DNA of 64,000 bases from Gigaspora margarita (GCA_009809945.1 WTPW01000845.1:180871-244870), one strand, 5' to 3'. Shown: positions 1 through 12,589, counted from the first letter of the stretch. Program-made: numbers and translations. The notes: a model not told the origin generated them from the letters alone.

Positions 1-51
1 ACAAAAATCTGTATTCATTCTTTATTTTGCTATTTTATTTCTAAAATCTAG

Positions 52-2528
52 AAATATGTGAGAGTGATGATGGATCTTCAAAATTATTCAAGCATGATCC
101 TAAAGATCTTATCAGAAAACATTATTTTGCTATCGAACCAGCAGAAACTGCTTTTACTCTTAACGTTAAACCAATTAGTTATCCTGATAAATGTGAATTA
201 AAGCAATTACATTTACTTACTAGACATGGTAATTATTATTCACTTTTACATATTCATAAGCTTTTGTTGAAATAATAAAATAATCTTTAAAAATATTAAT
301 TAGGATCAAGATACCCAGCTCCACTGATATTCTAGCTTTTGATCAACTTGAAGAAGTATTTGCAAATGTTTCTGTTGCAAAGGAATGAGTAGGAAAGAAA
401 ATAATATCATCACTTTAAAGCATAATATAGTTACTTAAAAAAATAACTTTCATTACTTTAGTATAAAAATCCTTTACCCATGGAAAGAAATTATCAATTG
501 ATTCCCAGAGGAGAAATGGAACCATATTTTGATGGAAAACAATCTTTTCTAAGATATAATAAATTTTGGAAAAACGTTACAAAAACAAGATATGATCCTG
601 AAGTCGTAAATTTCAGGCTGATGCTTATTCAAGGTACGATTACTGCAATTTTTACATATACTAAATTTAAATACTTTTATGTAAATATTGGTTTGAAATA
701 TCAATGTTTTAAAGGTGTGGTGCGTCAGCTATGGCCTTTTCTGAAGGACTATTTAATGGCGTTGGCCCTTTAGATACCTGTAAAAATCAACCATTCTACG
801 TTTGGAATATACCAGCGGTAAATATTATTTATTAAAGTGTCATTCTTTTTATCAAATTATACTTTATTCATTTATAATATTTCCACATAGAATGAAGATA
901 ATATTATAGAAATGTATAATAACTGTCTACTTGCAAACGAGACTGTTATAAATAATAATCCAACATATAATGAACAAACTTATACTTATGCTAATACGAC
1001 CTTAAAACCAATCGCTGAGCGTATGACCAATGATTATGGTATCTACCCACCTCTTAATCCGTATTTAGTACCATATATATATACGCTTGTGAATTTTGGG
1101 CCCTACATTTTAATTGAACTGATACTTGGTGTTCATTACTAAGTGAAGATGATATTATAAAATCACGTTATTATTGGGATATGTCCATTTATTATCAATA
1201 TTCATATGGTAATACTCTTAATGAGCAAACCGGTTGTGTCTATTATACTCAACTTGTAAATAGTGTTGAAAATTACTTAAATGGAAGTTCTATAATGGTA
1301 GCTGATCTGAAAAATGGTCATACACACACTATGTTTCTGGTACTTACTATTTTGGTATGTAAAAAAAATTTTTATTAAATTTTATTATTTATTCCATATT
1401 TTAATATACGTAATTTCTTTATTAATATCTTTTAATATAGGGTGCAGCTAAAAACCCTTTTCCACTCTCTGCGAATTTAACCCTTTCTCAAATTACAGAT
1501 TAAACAAATTAAATATTCAGAAGGTAAACTATATATTGGTCATCTACAATTTATTTCGAAATTTATACTTGTTCAGACAGTCCAAAAGTACGATTAGTAC
1601 TTAATTTTGAACTAGGGATGGGTTCAGTCAGCTAGGTCAGCTATCGGTCAGCTATCATCGACTATCGACTAGTAGCCGACTATAGCCGGCTATAGCCGAT
1701 AAATTATTTGATCAATTTCTTGATCAATTTTTCAATCAAGTATATAAACAAGTGCCAAATAATTATATTTTTATATGTTATACAGTTACACATATTAGAG
1801 TACCCTAGCCATGCTGTTAGCAGCCAATCAAAATAATCAAAATATTGAAGATCCGATTTACATTTCAAAACAATCTAATTCTGGTCAAATTTGTAGATCA
1901 TTTGACCTATTAAGTAATTTCAGCCTAGATTTTGATCGTTGCTAAAATTTCACTATCACGTGATTTTTGCCAATAAAATACCGAGATCAGGTGTAATGTA
2001 ACACAAGCGGAAGATCAAAACAAAACGTTCGCTTCGCTCATTTTCCTAAAATTTACATAAGAAATCACCTTTCGCGCCCTAATAAAAAATTCCTTGAGTG
2101 ATTTTACTATATGTCTTGTTAACATCAAGCCCTATAGGAGCCCTAAAACGAACTTGAAGTTTTTTGGGCATAGTCACGTGACAGTGAAAAAGTGACAGCG
2201 ATCCTGGGGAAGATGCTAGGGTATTTCTTGCAATAATTCTATATAATTTGCACACTTAATGCTGAATTAAGCAATAATATGATTTATTAGCCAGGAAATA
2301 AAAAATTTGGTATCGGCTACCCGGTCAGCTAAGCCGTTATAGTCGACTATATCGACTACGGCTATAGCTGATCGGCTAGCCGACTATTAGCTGACCGAAC
2401 CCATCCCTAATTTTGAACCACTTCTTATTCCGGGTTGTGACAGTGAATATTGTGAGTGGTCTACATTTAAAAAGATTCTTGGTGATAAGGTTGGTTGCGA
2501 TTTTAATAAGTTGTGTAAAAATCCTTAA
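52..2528 (+). pseudogene. Multiple inositol polyphosphate phosphatase (MINPP-like histidine phosphatase) pseudogene, 5' end outside the window
   Basis: Conceptual exons lie at about 52-228, 304-390, 462-633, 715-817, 891-1354, 1441-1612 and 2419-2528. Seen: the catalytic signature RHGSRYP is split by an intron (229-303) between RHG and SRYP. It is followed by segments such as YDPEVVNF, SAMAFSEGLFNGVGPL and, near the C-terminus, NGHTHTMFLVLTILG, which matches the second catalytic histidine region. In branch-2 histidine phosphatases the RHG histidine is the phospho-acceptor, and MINPP enzymes remove phosphates from inositol phosphates. Breaks: one-base shifts near 318, 612 and 1085, TGA codons where tryptophan is expected (near 388 and 1117), a TAA after SQITD near 1500, and an inserted MITE at 1613-2409. 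The last exon still reads to a clean stop at 2526-2528. I am confident it is dead; the MINPP assignment over other histidine acid phosphatases is likely but not proven. Confidence 0.72.
1613..2409. mobile_element. 797-bp MITE inserted in the MINPP-like pseudogene
   Basis: The termini are inverted repeats, TAGGGATGGGTTC at the left and GAACCCATCCCTA at the right. Perfect 9-bp direct repeats ATTTTGAAC flank the element (1604-1612 and 2410-2418). Removing it with one repeat rejoins the phosphatase reading frame (LNFEPLLIPG). There is no coding capacity. Sub-terminal sequence is built from short palindromes of the GACTATAGCCG type. TSD length fits a Mutator-like or hAT-like element; the family is not settled. 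Confidence 0.85.
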
Positions 2529-2653
2529 AATGCGGTGTTATTATATTTTTTTTTGGGAGGGATGTTCGTGGAACTCAAAATTCCGGTCGGCGGGTCGGAT
2601 TTTTTTTTTAAATTAACTTTATGTGGCCTAAACTAATTCATGTTCACATATAA

Positions 2654-2880
2654 GGTACGCAAAGCTAATTCTTCGGTTTGCATAACATGGTATTAGAAAA
2701 TTGTTTTTATTTATCGGACCTATCGGGTAATTCCGGAAAATTTAGGTCATCATCGGGTGACACCGGAGAAAAAAATTAAATGGCAAAAATGGAGTAATTG
2801 GCACAATAGGAATTTTTTAAAAAAAAATTTTTTTTTTTGGAAAATTGGGTCGCAAAACGAAAAATTAACTTTGCGTGGCC
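2654..2880. mobile_element. Short element with GGCCACGCAAAGTT-type terminal repeats
   Basis: The left end reads GGTACGCAAAGCTAATTC and the right end AATTAACTTTGCGTGGCC, degenerate inverted copies of the termini seen better preserved at 3204-3660. A third right-end fragment lies at about 2613-2629. The interior is A/T homopolymer-rich and codes for nothing recognisable. It is probably an older, eroded member of the same family. Confidence 0.5.
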
Positions 2881-3203
2881 TTATCTTTCTTTGTTATATT
2901 TCTTATCACTTATTTCGGTTATGTTCTGTATTTCCAAATTTATATATTATCATTCGTATCTTATATATTTATCACTTATTGAAGAGGGCTTAATTACCAA
3001 TGAAACTTGGTGGTTGAAATAATAATAATGACCGCAAGGCATTTATTTACTATCATTCTTGATTAAATTTGTAATTTTCTTGTACCCAGAAAGTTGTATA
3101 AAACACTTGATATTCGACATTCAATAAAGCTCAGATTCCGATCTACTTAAGATATAAAACTGTATAAGTTAGTAGGCAATTCAAAACCTAAGGTAACTTA
3201 TAA

Positions 3204-3660
3204 GGCCACGCAAAGTTGATTTTTCGTTTTGCATTACCGCCGTCCCATTTTTTCAATATTTTCAATTTTTTTTTTTTTTTTTTTTTAGATCCCAATTGGA
3301 TCCCAATTGTGCCAATTGTTCGATTTTTGACATCTATTTTTTCTCACAACGTTATTAATTGAATGAATTCTAAGTGTGGCAAAAAACTTATTCCAATAAT
3401 TATTTTCATCCGGTGTCACCTTAATTTCCCGTAATCGTCCGATAGGACTGACAGGAAAAATATGACTGCCGGCCCAATTTTTTGATTCCTTGTTGTGCAA
3501 AATGAAAAATTAGCCTTGTATAACCTTAAACGTGAACATTATTTAAATTAAAGCTAAAAAAAAAAATAATAATAAAAAAAAAAAATAAATAAAATCCGCC
3601 CGTCCGTCCCGAATTTTGAAATCCATGTAATGCAAAACGAAAAATCAACTTTGCGTGGCC
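3204..3660. mobile_element. 457-bp Harbinger-like MITE
   Basis: Terminal inverted repeats of about 34 bp begin GGCCACGCAAAGTTGATTTT and are nearly perfect. TAA flanks both sides (3201-3203 and 3661-3663). A 3-bp TWA duplication with GG...CC ends is characteristic of the PIF/Harbinger superfamily, so that assignment is inference from form. No ORF in it looks real. Confidence 0.65.
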
Positions 3661-3663
3661 TAA

Positions 3664-4236
3664 ATAGATAAAAAAAAATAATAAAATTTCGATGACATGG
3701 TTCGAAAAATGCGCTTGTATTCGCATTAAATACGCACAATTCAGAATATGAAACTCATCTCTACTTATAAACATCGAATATTGACTAAAAATTAATTAGC
3801 AGTTTATAACAAATTAGGTATTTATTAGTTGGTTAATTTCTCGTAGAATACAGTTTAGTCTGTATTCTTCTTTTTATATTCCGTATAATTCGGTACTCTG
3901 TAAGCCGTATTACAGAAAAGCCTTGAACGTGTCCAAGTTTATTATATATGTGCGTTTTTTTTTTGTTAGTTAACCTTGAGGTACCTGATCAAAAATCTTC
4001 AAGGCATATACTGGTTAATTCTTTTTTAGGAGGTAAATGATACCAAATTGGGTTGGTGTTTCATATTCGAATTTTATATACAGTATTCAATATATATATA
4101 TATTATGAATTTAATTTGCTGTTGATATCGAAAATCAGTGTAGCCATTATTACATTATCGTTATTAGTAGTTACTTTATATTTTTTATAAACATCGTCTC
4201 GTAATATTGCATGAGTTTTTGGTGCACATTAATTCG
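3664..4236. other. Intergenic, AT-rich, no feature recognised
   Basis: Only short A/T runs and a TA microsatellite near 4091-4105 are visible. No ORF with coding character was seen on either strand. Confidence 0.5.
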
Positions 4237-4244
4237 GATACAGA

Positions 4245-5584
4245 CAGTGATGGCAAATGACCTGGTCATTTCCCTATTTTCCTAATGACCCCAGATGACT
4301 TCAAAATGACCGGTCATTGTTGGTCATTTGAGTCATTGGTCATTTCACATATAGAATTGACATGCTATTGGTCATGAAAACCTACGTAATGCTTCTCGTG
4401 ATTCGATCGTGTAATTTTAATTTGCAAATTAAAATTAGGGTAAATCTAGATCTTGCGGTCACGTGCATCGATTTTGTTGGACGATATTTAAAAAAATTAA
4501 TTTATATCGTAAATTGCGATCGAAACATATGCTATGGTTCGGAATTTTATATAAAACCTCATTTTCGGGTTGATTTTAACCATATGTACACCCGTACTTT
4601 ATCCCTAATCTAACTAGGAAATTCCGAATCCACTTGAATTTCGTTCCCCCTTGCAACATATACATTGAGATTGGAGAAATAGCAATAATAATTGCAAGTA
4701 TTGGCATCATTGATCGAATACATGATCATAGCATCAGCTGGTGGACTCTACATTGCATAGGCCGGTCTTGATGAAAAGTCTAAGCTAAAAAATGATTCTA
4801 TACATATTTCCATGGGAGGGAGGGTTCGAGTACGCATCTTGCTTCTACGGAGAAAGCTGCACTTCTTTTCGGTCTGTTGACTTACGTTAACTAGAATTTA
4901 AACAAAAAAAAAATTTTCAAAATGACAACCTACACAACAGTGTACATGACAGCGGCAAATGATAATTAAATCAACAATGCCAAAATACAATTCAACAGCA
5001 CCAACGACACATAATCGACAAGTTCTTATAGCCAGCATCAATGACATAGTAACAAGACTTGACCACCAGCATCAACAACGACCTAATCACGACGCTACAC
5101 TGGCAACCAAATGCAACTTAAACAATGAACTATAAAGAACAAAATAGAACAAAATACAACAGCACTAATCATAGCTTAATCACCCATCTAATCAGTACCA
5201 ATGATGATCTACTCAACGGCTCCAATGATGACTAATCAACAACATCAGTTTAATCAGCAACAGAACGAAATACAGCAACACGACTGTGACTTAAATTACT
5301 TATCAGCAAAAACTTGAACACCAGCACCAACCTAATCAAACTCCATAATGACGTTGTGGTACTGTAATTATCGGCATTTACAAATGACGCGACTGCTATA
5401 GTTAATACAGAAATAAAAAAATTTTAAAAAATAAATACTGGTATGACCTATGTGTGCACATTCTGATTGGTCAGCGATATAGATAATTTCAAATGACCAT
5501 TTCAGGTCATCGGGTTTTTGAAATGACCCAATGACTGGTTACTAGTCATTTGAGTCATTTGGGTCAAGTCATTTACCATCACTG
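4245..5584. mobile_element. 1,340-bp non-autonomous hAT-type element
   Basis: The ends are CAGTGATGGCAAATGACC and, inverted at the right, CAGTGATGGTAAATGACT. The flanking 8-mers GATACAGA (4237-4244) and GATATAAA (5585-5592) agree at 6 of 8 positions, consistent with an aged hAT 8-bp duplication. Sub-terminal regions carry many copies of a TGAC/GGTCATTTGAGTCATT motif in both orientations, a usual layout for transposase binding sites. About 4980-5340 is rich in CAACA/AACGAC triplets without an open frame. Confidence 0.75.
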
Positions 5585-5879
5585 GATATAAATCGACCGA
5601 TTCACAAAGATTTTTGATCTCTTCATAGTGGCAGTGCATCTAGAATTTCGATAAAGTATGTAGCTATAAGTGATTAGAAATTTTATAACATTCTGAACTT
5701 GCACTGCTACAAAAAAATTTATTATCATTAGTACGTATTTACTCTAGACAATTTAATTTATCCGCATTGATAGTCTAAAATTTATTTATAATAAATACCT
5801 ATAGTTCGATTTTTATTCTCTCAAGAAACTTGCTCAATGGATTGGAAGCAATATTTTATTTAATGGGAAATCGAACAAA

Positions 5880-7800
5880 CAAATTTTTCAAGGTAGAGTT
5901 CTTGCAAAGTGCATCTACTAATAATTTTCCACCTTCTGATCCAAAATTATTATTCTGAAGCCCAAATCAGTTAGTATGAAATTCTTGTAAAGTGCATCTG
6001 CTAATGCTTTTCCATCTTCTGATCCAAAATATACAAGCTAGTCAGTGTAGAGTCCTTGCAAAGTGCATCTGCTAATGCTTTGTCTACTTCTGGTCTAAGA
6101 TTATTACTTCCAAGACTCAAGAAAATTAGCGTAGTAATCTTGTGAAGCGAATCTGCTAATATTTTTCCATCTTCTGATCCAAGTCCATTCGAATAAAGAT
6201 TTAAATAAGGTAACGTAACATTCTTGCAAAGTGAATTTACTAATGCTTCAGCTACAGTATATAAATTTTTTAGCATTGTGTTCTTTCCCCCTCTAAGATT
6301 ATTGTTTCGAAGGTTAGTGTGGTACTCTTGCAAAATGCATTTACTATTGCTAAACCCAAGATTATTAAATCGAAGATTTAAAGTAATCAATGAATGTTAC
6401 TACAAAGTGCACCTGCTAATGAATTTTCTCCTTCTGATCCAAGATCATTATTTTTCAAGATCCAAAGAAGTTAGCGTGGTGTTCTTGCAAAGTGTATCTG
6501 CCAATGCTTTTCCTTCTTCCGATCCAAGTTCATTCTTTTGAAGATTCAAAGAAGTTAGTGTAGAGTTCTTGTAAAGTGCATTTGCTAATGCTTTTCCTCT
6601 TTCTGTTCCAAGTTTATTATTATAAAGATCCAAGGAAGGAGCGTGGTAATTTTGCAAAGCGTGTCTGCTAATATTTTCCTTTTTTTGATTCAAGTCCATT
6701 CGAACAAAGATCCAAAGAAGTGAGTATGGTGTTCTTGCAAAGTGCATCTACTATTGCTTCTCCTCCTCTAAGAATATTGCCTTGAAGATTGCATATCCAC
6801 CACTTAAACCAAGATTATTAAATCGAAAATTTAAAGAAGTCAATGAGGTGTTACTATAAAGTGCATCAGCTAATGAATTTCCTCTTTCTGCTCTGAGATC
6901 ATTATTTTCAAGATCCAAAGAAGTTAGCATGGTGTTCTTTGCATAATACATCTATCAATGCTTTTTCTTCTTCTAATCCAAGATTATTATATACAAGATT
7001 CAAAAAAGTTAGTGTGGAATTCTTGCAAAGTGTATTTGCAAATGCCTTTCCTTCTTTTGATTCAAGTTTATTTTCTTAAAGGTTTAAAGAAATTAGCATG
7101 GAATTCTTGCAAAGTGCATCTGTGAATGCTTTTCCTCCTTCTGATCCAAGATTATTATAGTAAAGATTCAAAGAAGTCAGCATGGAGTTCTTGTAAAGCA
7201 CATCTACTAATGTTTTCCACCTTTTATTCTTAGATTATTGTGGTAAATATTCTAAGAAGTCAGTGTGGAGTCCTTGCAAAGAACACTTGCTAATGTCTTT
7301 TTGCATTCTGATCCAAGTTTATTATCATAAAGACCCAAAAAAGTAAGCATGGTAATCTTGTAAAGTGGATCTATTAATACTTTTCCTTCTTTTGACTCAA
7401 GTTCATTTGAATAAAGATCTAAAGAAGTAAGTTTGATATTCTTGCAAAGAGCATCCACTATTGTTTTTCCTCTAAGATTATTATCTTGAATATGTAGTGT
7501 TCTTGCAAAGTGCTTCTACTATTGCATATCCTCCACTTAATCCAAGATTATTGGATCGAATATTCAAAGAAATCAACTAGGTGTTACTACAAAGTGCATC
7601 TGCTAATGATTTTCATTCTTCAGATTCAAGGTTATTATTTCAAGATTCAAAAATTAATGTAGTGTTTTTAAAAAAGTGATTCTACAAATGTTTTTCTTCC
7701 TTCTAATCCAAATGAGGATCCAAAAAAGTCAGTATTGAGTTCTTGTAAAATGCATCTGCTAATACTTTTCCCCATCTGTTCTGTGATCATTGGGATTTTA
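5880..7800 (-). pseudogene. Ribonuclease-inhibitor-type leucine-rich-repeat protein, decayed
   Basis: On the minus strand roughly twenty copies of an 84-bp (28-residue) repeat can be followed, with consensus close to GKALADALCKNSTLTSLNL and then a linker YNNELGSEE. This is the RI/NOD-like LRR class, which folds into an alternating beta/alpha horseshoe used for protein binding. Frameshifts and stops interrupt it every few repeats; the longest open stretches are 6001-6390, 6448-6747, 6751-6951 and 7252-7458. No start, NACHT or other domain was found upstream, so the original partner domain is unknown. Residual similarity between repeats is high, so the array decayed fairly recently or expanded late. 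Confidence 0.75.
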
Positions 7801-8389
7801 ATTATAATTTTTATCAAATACAACCTATGTAATCTAATAAAATTGTATTCAGTACAAAATATAATTGAACTCCTAATGACAGGTTTTCCTTTAACGATAC
7901 TCAAATAAGATCTTACTAAAATCTATAAATAAGTCTTGTTTTCAAGCATGTATGAGTAGGTTTACTCTTTTACTCAAAAAAATATATCATACTTTTTTCA
8001 AATTATGTTAGTTTATTAGACTTTTCTTTGTTTATACTTATTTAATAATAATTATTCATTAGTCATCATTCTATTTTAGATGTTATATTATTTCACAAAT
8101 AAAATATATAAAGAAACATTTCTTATTCCTTTTTCTTTTAATAAATAAACTGAACAATCAATATCTCAATCAGACACATTTTTGTTATTTTTTTGGCCTT
8201 TTTGACAAAATGCATAGAAGAAATTCTTATAAAATTAACATAGTGCCCAAACATCATTTTATTTCTCTATCCACATTTTCTTGTCAAAACTATCATTCAA
8301 CACCAATACCACTGCAAAAAAATTGAAGTTGTATTTGATCAACAACACCTATAAATTGAATAAACAAGGCTGCTAAAGCCAAAGTCACA
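7801..8389. other. Intergenic, no gene recognised
   Basis: AT-rich sequence upstream (minus sense) of the LRR pseudogene and before the RS-rich remnant. Nothing that looks coding or structured stands out. Confidence 0.5.
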
Positions 8390-10280
8390 GGGCTAGATCT
8401 AGGTCCAGGTTTTCATCATATTATAGAAGTCATAAATATTCATATTGTAATTCTAAATCTCTTGATAAAAGAGATTATAGTAATTTGTATGGCTATATAA
8501 AGCCATTTTTATTTTTTATTATAAGGTTTTTCAGTAGATCAATTTGTCTGATAAAATGTTTATATAGAGATAGATTTTTTAAAACAAGCAGTATATTCTT
8601 TAACAAATCACATTAAGGATCTTAAAGCTTGAACCTCAACTTCAGAAACTCCAAACATGTGTTCTGATAATGCCTATAAATATAATGAAAACAGTAACTC
8701 TAAAGATGCTAATAGTACTATTGAACTTTCTTGTCCTTTTAATAATATTGGTCTTTCTGAACTTGATAATCTTCAAGACCAAAATCCTGACTCTAATATA
8801 CAAAACAAGAGCCAGAAACCATCAACTACTACTACCAAAATTCAAAGCAAAGGAAAGGAGAGACAATAAAATAATAATAAAGCCAATAAAAATAATCAGA
8901 AAAAAACTATCAGTAAGCACAGAACCACCTACTGGATATGCAGTTATATAAATTGTAAGACAATATGGATAAAGAATAGTATAAACTGTTTATGTATGTA
9001 ATATTATAATTTATAAGTAAAAAAAGCTGTCAGTTAAATTATTGTTTAATTGAATTTAAGATGAGGTAATTCAAATTTTAAAAGCCTTAAATATACCTTG
9101 AGTCTTGATATAAAAAAAATAGTTAGAAATCTTGTGTCATATGAACAAAAACATTATACCAGTAATAGCTAAAGCTTTGAAAGGCCAATTTAGATATAAA
9201 TTAAGTGAGATAAAGTACATCCTCCAAAATCTTCACTATCATTACTGTGAAATAGACTATTAATCAAGATTCAGAAAAGTCAAAAGCTAATAAAAAACAA
9301 AATAAAATAAATACATGCCATGATAAAGTAAATAATTTTTTTATACAAATAAATATCATATTATTGGTATTAGTTATAGATTATTGAATCACCATTTACA
9401 AACTAATCTATGTTTAATTTATAGAAAATAAGATGACGAGTTTGAGGTATTAATTATATAATTAATACTAATAATAAAAATCTCAAAGATCTTGCTCCTT
9501 CTATTAATTGGAATGAATTTAAAACTGATTTTTAAGATATAATTAATGAGGGAGACTTTTATTCAGACAAAGTTTCAGAAACAGATACAGAAAGAATAGA
9601 TTTAGAATAACAATTAAAAATTTATCTAGTAAACAAAAAAATAATTGCTATAAAATTTATGTTTATAACAAGCTATAGAGGTCTCAAAGAGTAAGTAATT
9701 ATTATTATATTGTAATATTAAATTTTTTATAATGCTTCTTTTATTTTATATACAATAAGATTAAAAAATTCTTTGACTTGCTGATAAAATAGAATAAAAA
9801 ATTTCTCATATTAAATGCTCAAAAAATATAGTATAATGATGTAAAGTAGGCAAATAAATCAAAACCACCCCTAGAAGCTCTGGTTTGGTCTATTTTAGTT
9901 TCATATCTTTCTGATAAAAAAGAAATTTAATAAAACTGCCTTTGCAGGTACTAGTAAAAATAACTATAATAATAGGGTTGGAATTGGAAGTAGAAGTAGT
10001 AGTGGAATTGGAATTGAAAATGGAAGTGAAAGTGGAAGTAGAGGTGGTAATGAAAATGGAAGCAGTGATAGTAATGCCAGTGGTAGTGGAATTAGCAGTA
10101 GTAATGGCAGTAGTAGTAGAAGTGGTAGTAGTAATAGTAAGGGTAATAAGTAGTAATAATGGACACATGGCAATAAGCAAAATAAAGAAAAAGGCATTGC
10201 TACATCAGGTGGTTCATAGGATGATATTCATATATTGGCTAATTTTGGTAGATCTACCTGTGATTTCTGTAATAATTAAC
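8390..10280 (+). pseudogene. Unidentified protein with RS-rich N-terminus and Gly/Ser-rich C-terminus, decayed
   Basis: Near 8400-8500 one frame gives RSRFSSYYRSHKYSY and DKRDYSNLYG, RS-like sequence. 8657-8866 is open (SCPFNNIGLSELDNLQDQNP, then a Lys/Thr/Ser tail ending KGKERQ). Further fragments include DLAPSINWNEFKTDF and FYSDKVSETDTER near 9490-9600. 9950-10170 encodes a Gly/Ser/Asn-rich run (SGSGISSSNGSSSRSGSSNS), and the last readable part is DDIHILANFGRSTCDFCNN before a TAA near 10280. Stops occur between all fragments. The architecture (RS start, then an SETD segment) resembles the minus-strand remnant at 47,420-49,818, so both may come from one gene family. No function is claimed. 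Confidence 0.35.
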
Positions 10281-10355
10281 CAATTAAATCAATCAAACAA
10301 TTAGTTTACAAGTAAACTTTTATTATTATTATTAGCAAAGTTTTATATTTTACTT

Positions 10356-10513
10356 TATAAAAAAATGTATTTGTCACTAGTGGTAACAGTCACTGGATTG
10401 TGTTCAACCAATTAGCTCATGTAATGTTATGATCTATAAAAAAATGTATTTGTCACCAGTAGTAACAGTCACTGGATTGTGTTTAACCAATTAGCTCATG
10501 TAATGTTATGATC
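10356..10513. repeat. Tandem duplication, 79-bp unit
   Basis: Two adjacent copies (10356-10434, 10435-10513) differ at only a few positions. Each contains TATAAAAAAATGTATTTGTC and ends near ATGTTATGATC. Confidence 0.85.
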
Positions 10514-10710
10514 AAAACAAAAACTAAGTGTTCAAACTTACTATTTTAGGGTTGGGTTAGTGCCATAGTTAAGGTTCAGGTAGAGTGTTATATATAGTAA
10601 AATTTTGCAAAAAAATTTTTTTTGTATAAAAAAAAGTAGTTTTATAGACAAAATTTCAAGTTAGAAGTAATTTTTTAAAAAATACAAGTTTTTGCATTTT
10701 TTATATTATC

Positions 10711-11679
10711 AGTCAAGGGACATGTCCACATATAATAGCTTAGAATGTAGTTACTTATAAATCAAATGAGTTAACTCACCCAATTTTATATGTAAAATTA
10801 TGCAAAAAAATCATTTAAATTAAATTTATTTAAAAGTATACATATAAAAGTCTCTTTAAATTTTAAATATATATTCTTTGGCATTATACTCTTTTGTTTA
10901 AAGTTTTAGTTCTTAATTTGAAGTAGGAGGATAAAAATCTTCTACTAAAGTTGACCAATTCTTTACTATGTTCTTTAAGTTAAATGAGTAACTCACCCTA
11001 TATAATAATATAATTGGTTAAAATAATTCTTTAAAAATATGTAAGATGATATTAATTAAAGGCTTCTTGTGCTCTAATTGAAAATTGAAGAGGATGTTCT
11101 TCTGATTCTAATAGTAGTTAAATCATCAAAATTGGCTTGGTGGAACCCAAGATACTTGGGATCAAAGAAGAGAACATAAGGATCTGCAAATTCACTGTGT
11201 AATAGTGAATTTGCAAATCCTTATGTTCTCTTCTTTGATCCCAAGTATCTTGGGTTCCACCAAGCCAATTTTGATGATTTAACTACTATTAGAATCAGAA
11301 AAACCTCCTCTTCAACTTTTAATTAGGGCACAAGAAGCCTTTACTTAATATCATCTTATATATTTTTAAAGAATTATTTTAACCAATCATATTATTATAT
11401 AGGGTGAGTCATTCATTTGACTTAAAGAACATAGTAAAGAATTGGTCAACTTTAGTAGAAGATTTTTATCCCCCTACTTCAAATTAAGAACTAAAACTTT
11501 AAACAAAAGAGTATNAANNNCNAANNANNNNNNNNNNNNNNNNNNNNNNNNNNNNNNNNNTATNCTTTTAAATAAATTCAATTTAAATGATTTTTTTGCA
11601 TAATTTTACATATAAAATTGGGTAAGTCAACTCATTTGATCTATAAGTAATTGCACTCAGTTGGACATGTCCCTTGACT
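10711..11679. mobile_element. Nearly full-length palindrome, arms about 480 bp
   Basis: The sequence reads inward from AGTCAAGGGACATGTCC to a centre near 11200, where GCAAATTCACT and AGTGAATTTGC flank a loop of about 7 bp. It then returns to GGACATGTCCCTTGACT. The arms are closely matched over most of their length; 11515-11560 is largely N in the right arm. TTAT flanks both sides and could be the target duplication. No coding capacity: a foldback element. Confidence 0.8.
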
Positions 11680-11689
11680 GTTATACATA

Positions 11690-12589
11690 ATCCTTTGATC
11701 TAATTTGTTGATCACAATCTAGTGACTATTACCGCTGGCAATAAATAGATTCACCCTAATTTTATATTCAAATTGCAATTCTATTCTATTTTCAATTATT
11801 ACAATCCCTACTAGAAATGCACCATATCTCTATTTAATATAATCAATAAAACAATACTGCTTATATATACTTTATTGATCTGCTACTAAAGTAATCCCAA
11901 AGCATGATTATAACTATTTACCCAATGATTAAACTCTGCAATATTAATTAATATGCAAGATATGTAGTAAATATCAAGTTAAAATAATATACAAACAGTA
12001 TTTTTGTGTTATGTTTTTTAATATCTAAAACTTACATCTAATGTCTCAATTAGCTTTTTAGCTGACTATTTTCAGTATTTAATTTTATATATAGCTAGTA
12101 TAGTAATAAATAGCAGAATATTTGCTCCTAAGTAAAGTTCTTGGGAATATTAATTATTTTTTGATTATTTTAAATAATAGATACAAATGTTTTATTGAAG
12201 CTAGAGATGGTCTTTATCATAATTTTTATTAGTTAAATGTTACATTCTCAAAAAGTACTTTAAACTATATAAATAAGTTACTTGGCATTATCTGGGCAAT
12301 TTATTTATATTAGCCAATCAAATGAATGTTGGCCTATGATCAGGCAGTGAAGATCTGAATAGTAATTTAATCAAAGAAAAAATTTCTTCAGATCAGCAAT
12401 ATTTAATTTTAGAAATATTATAGATTCTTGTATTATGCTTTTAGATATAGCAATATGTAAATGTATCAAAATTATATTTTGATACTATTGCTTTAATAAA
12501 ACAACATTATAATATTTATATCAGTATATAAATATATTAATCAAGTAAAAATATAAACTATAGCCCTGTCAGAAATAATGATATATATC
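11690..12589. other. Intergenic, AT-rich, no feature recognised
   Basis: No coding-like frame, no inverted repeat and no obvious tandem structure were found. Confidence 0.4.

Noticed and set aside
480..1378. Open frames at 480-773, 912-1142 and 1181-1378 as separate small genes
   Set aside because: They are consecutive pieces of one phosphatase gene linked by introns and frameshifts.
9890..10304. Minus-strand Thr/Ser- or Leu-rich frames and a plus-strand Val/Glu-rich frame
   Set aside because: They are other frames of the AGTGGTAGT-type tract that reads as Gly/Ser/Asn in the preferred plus frame.
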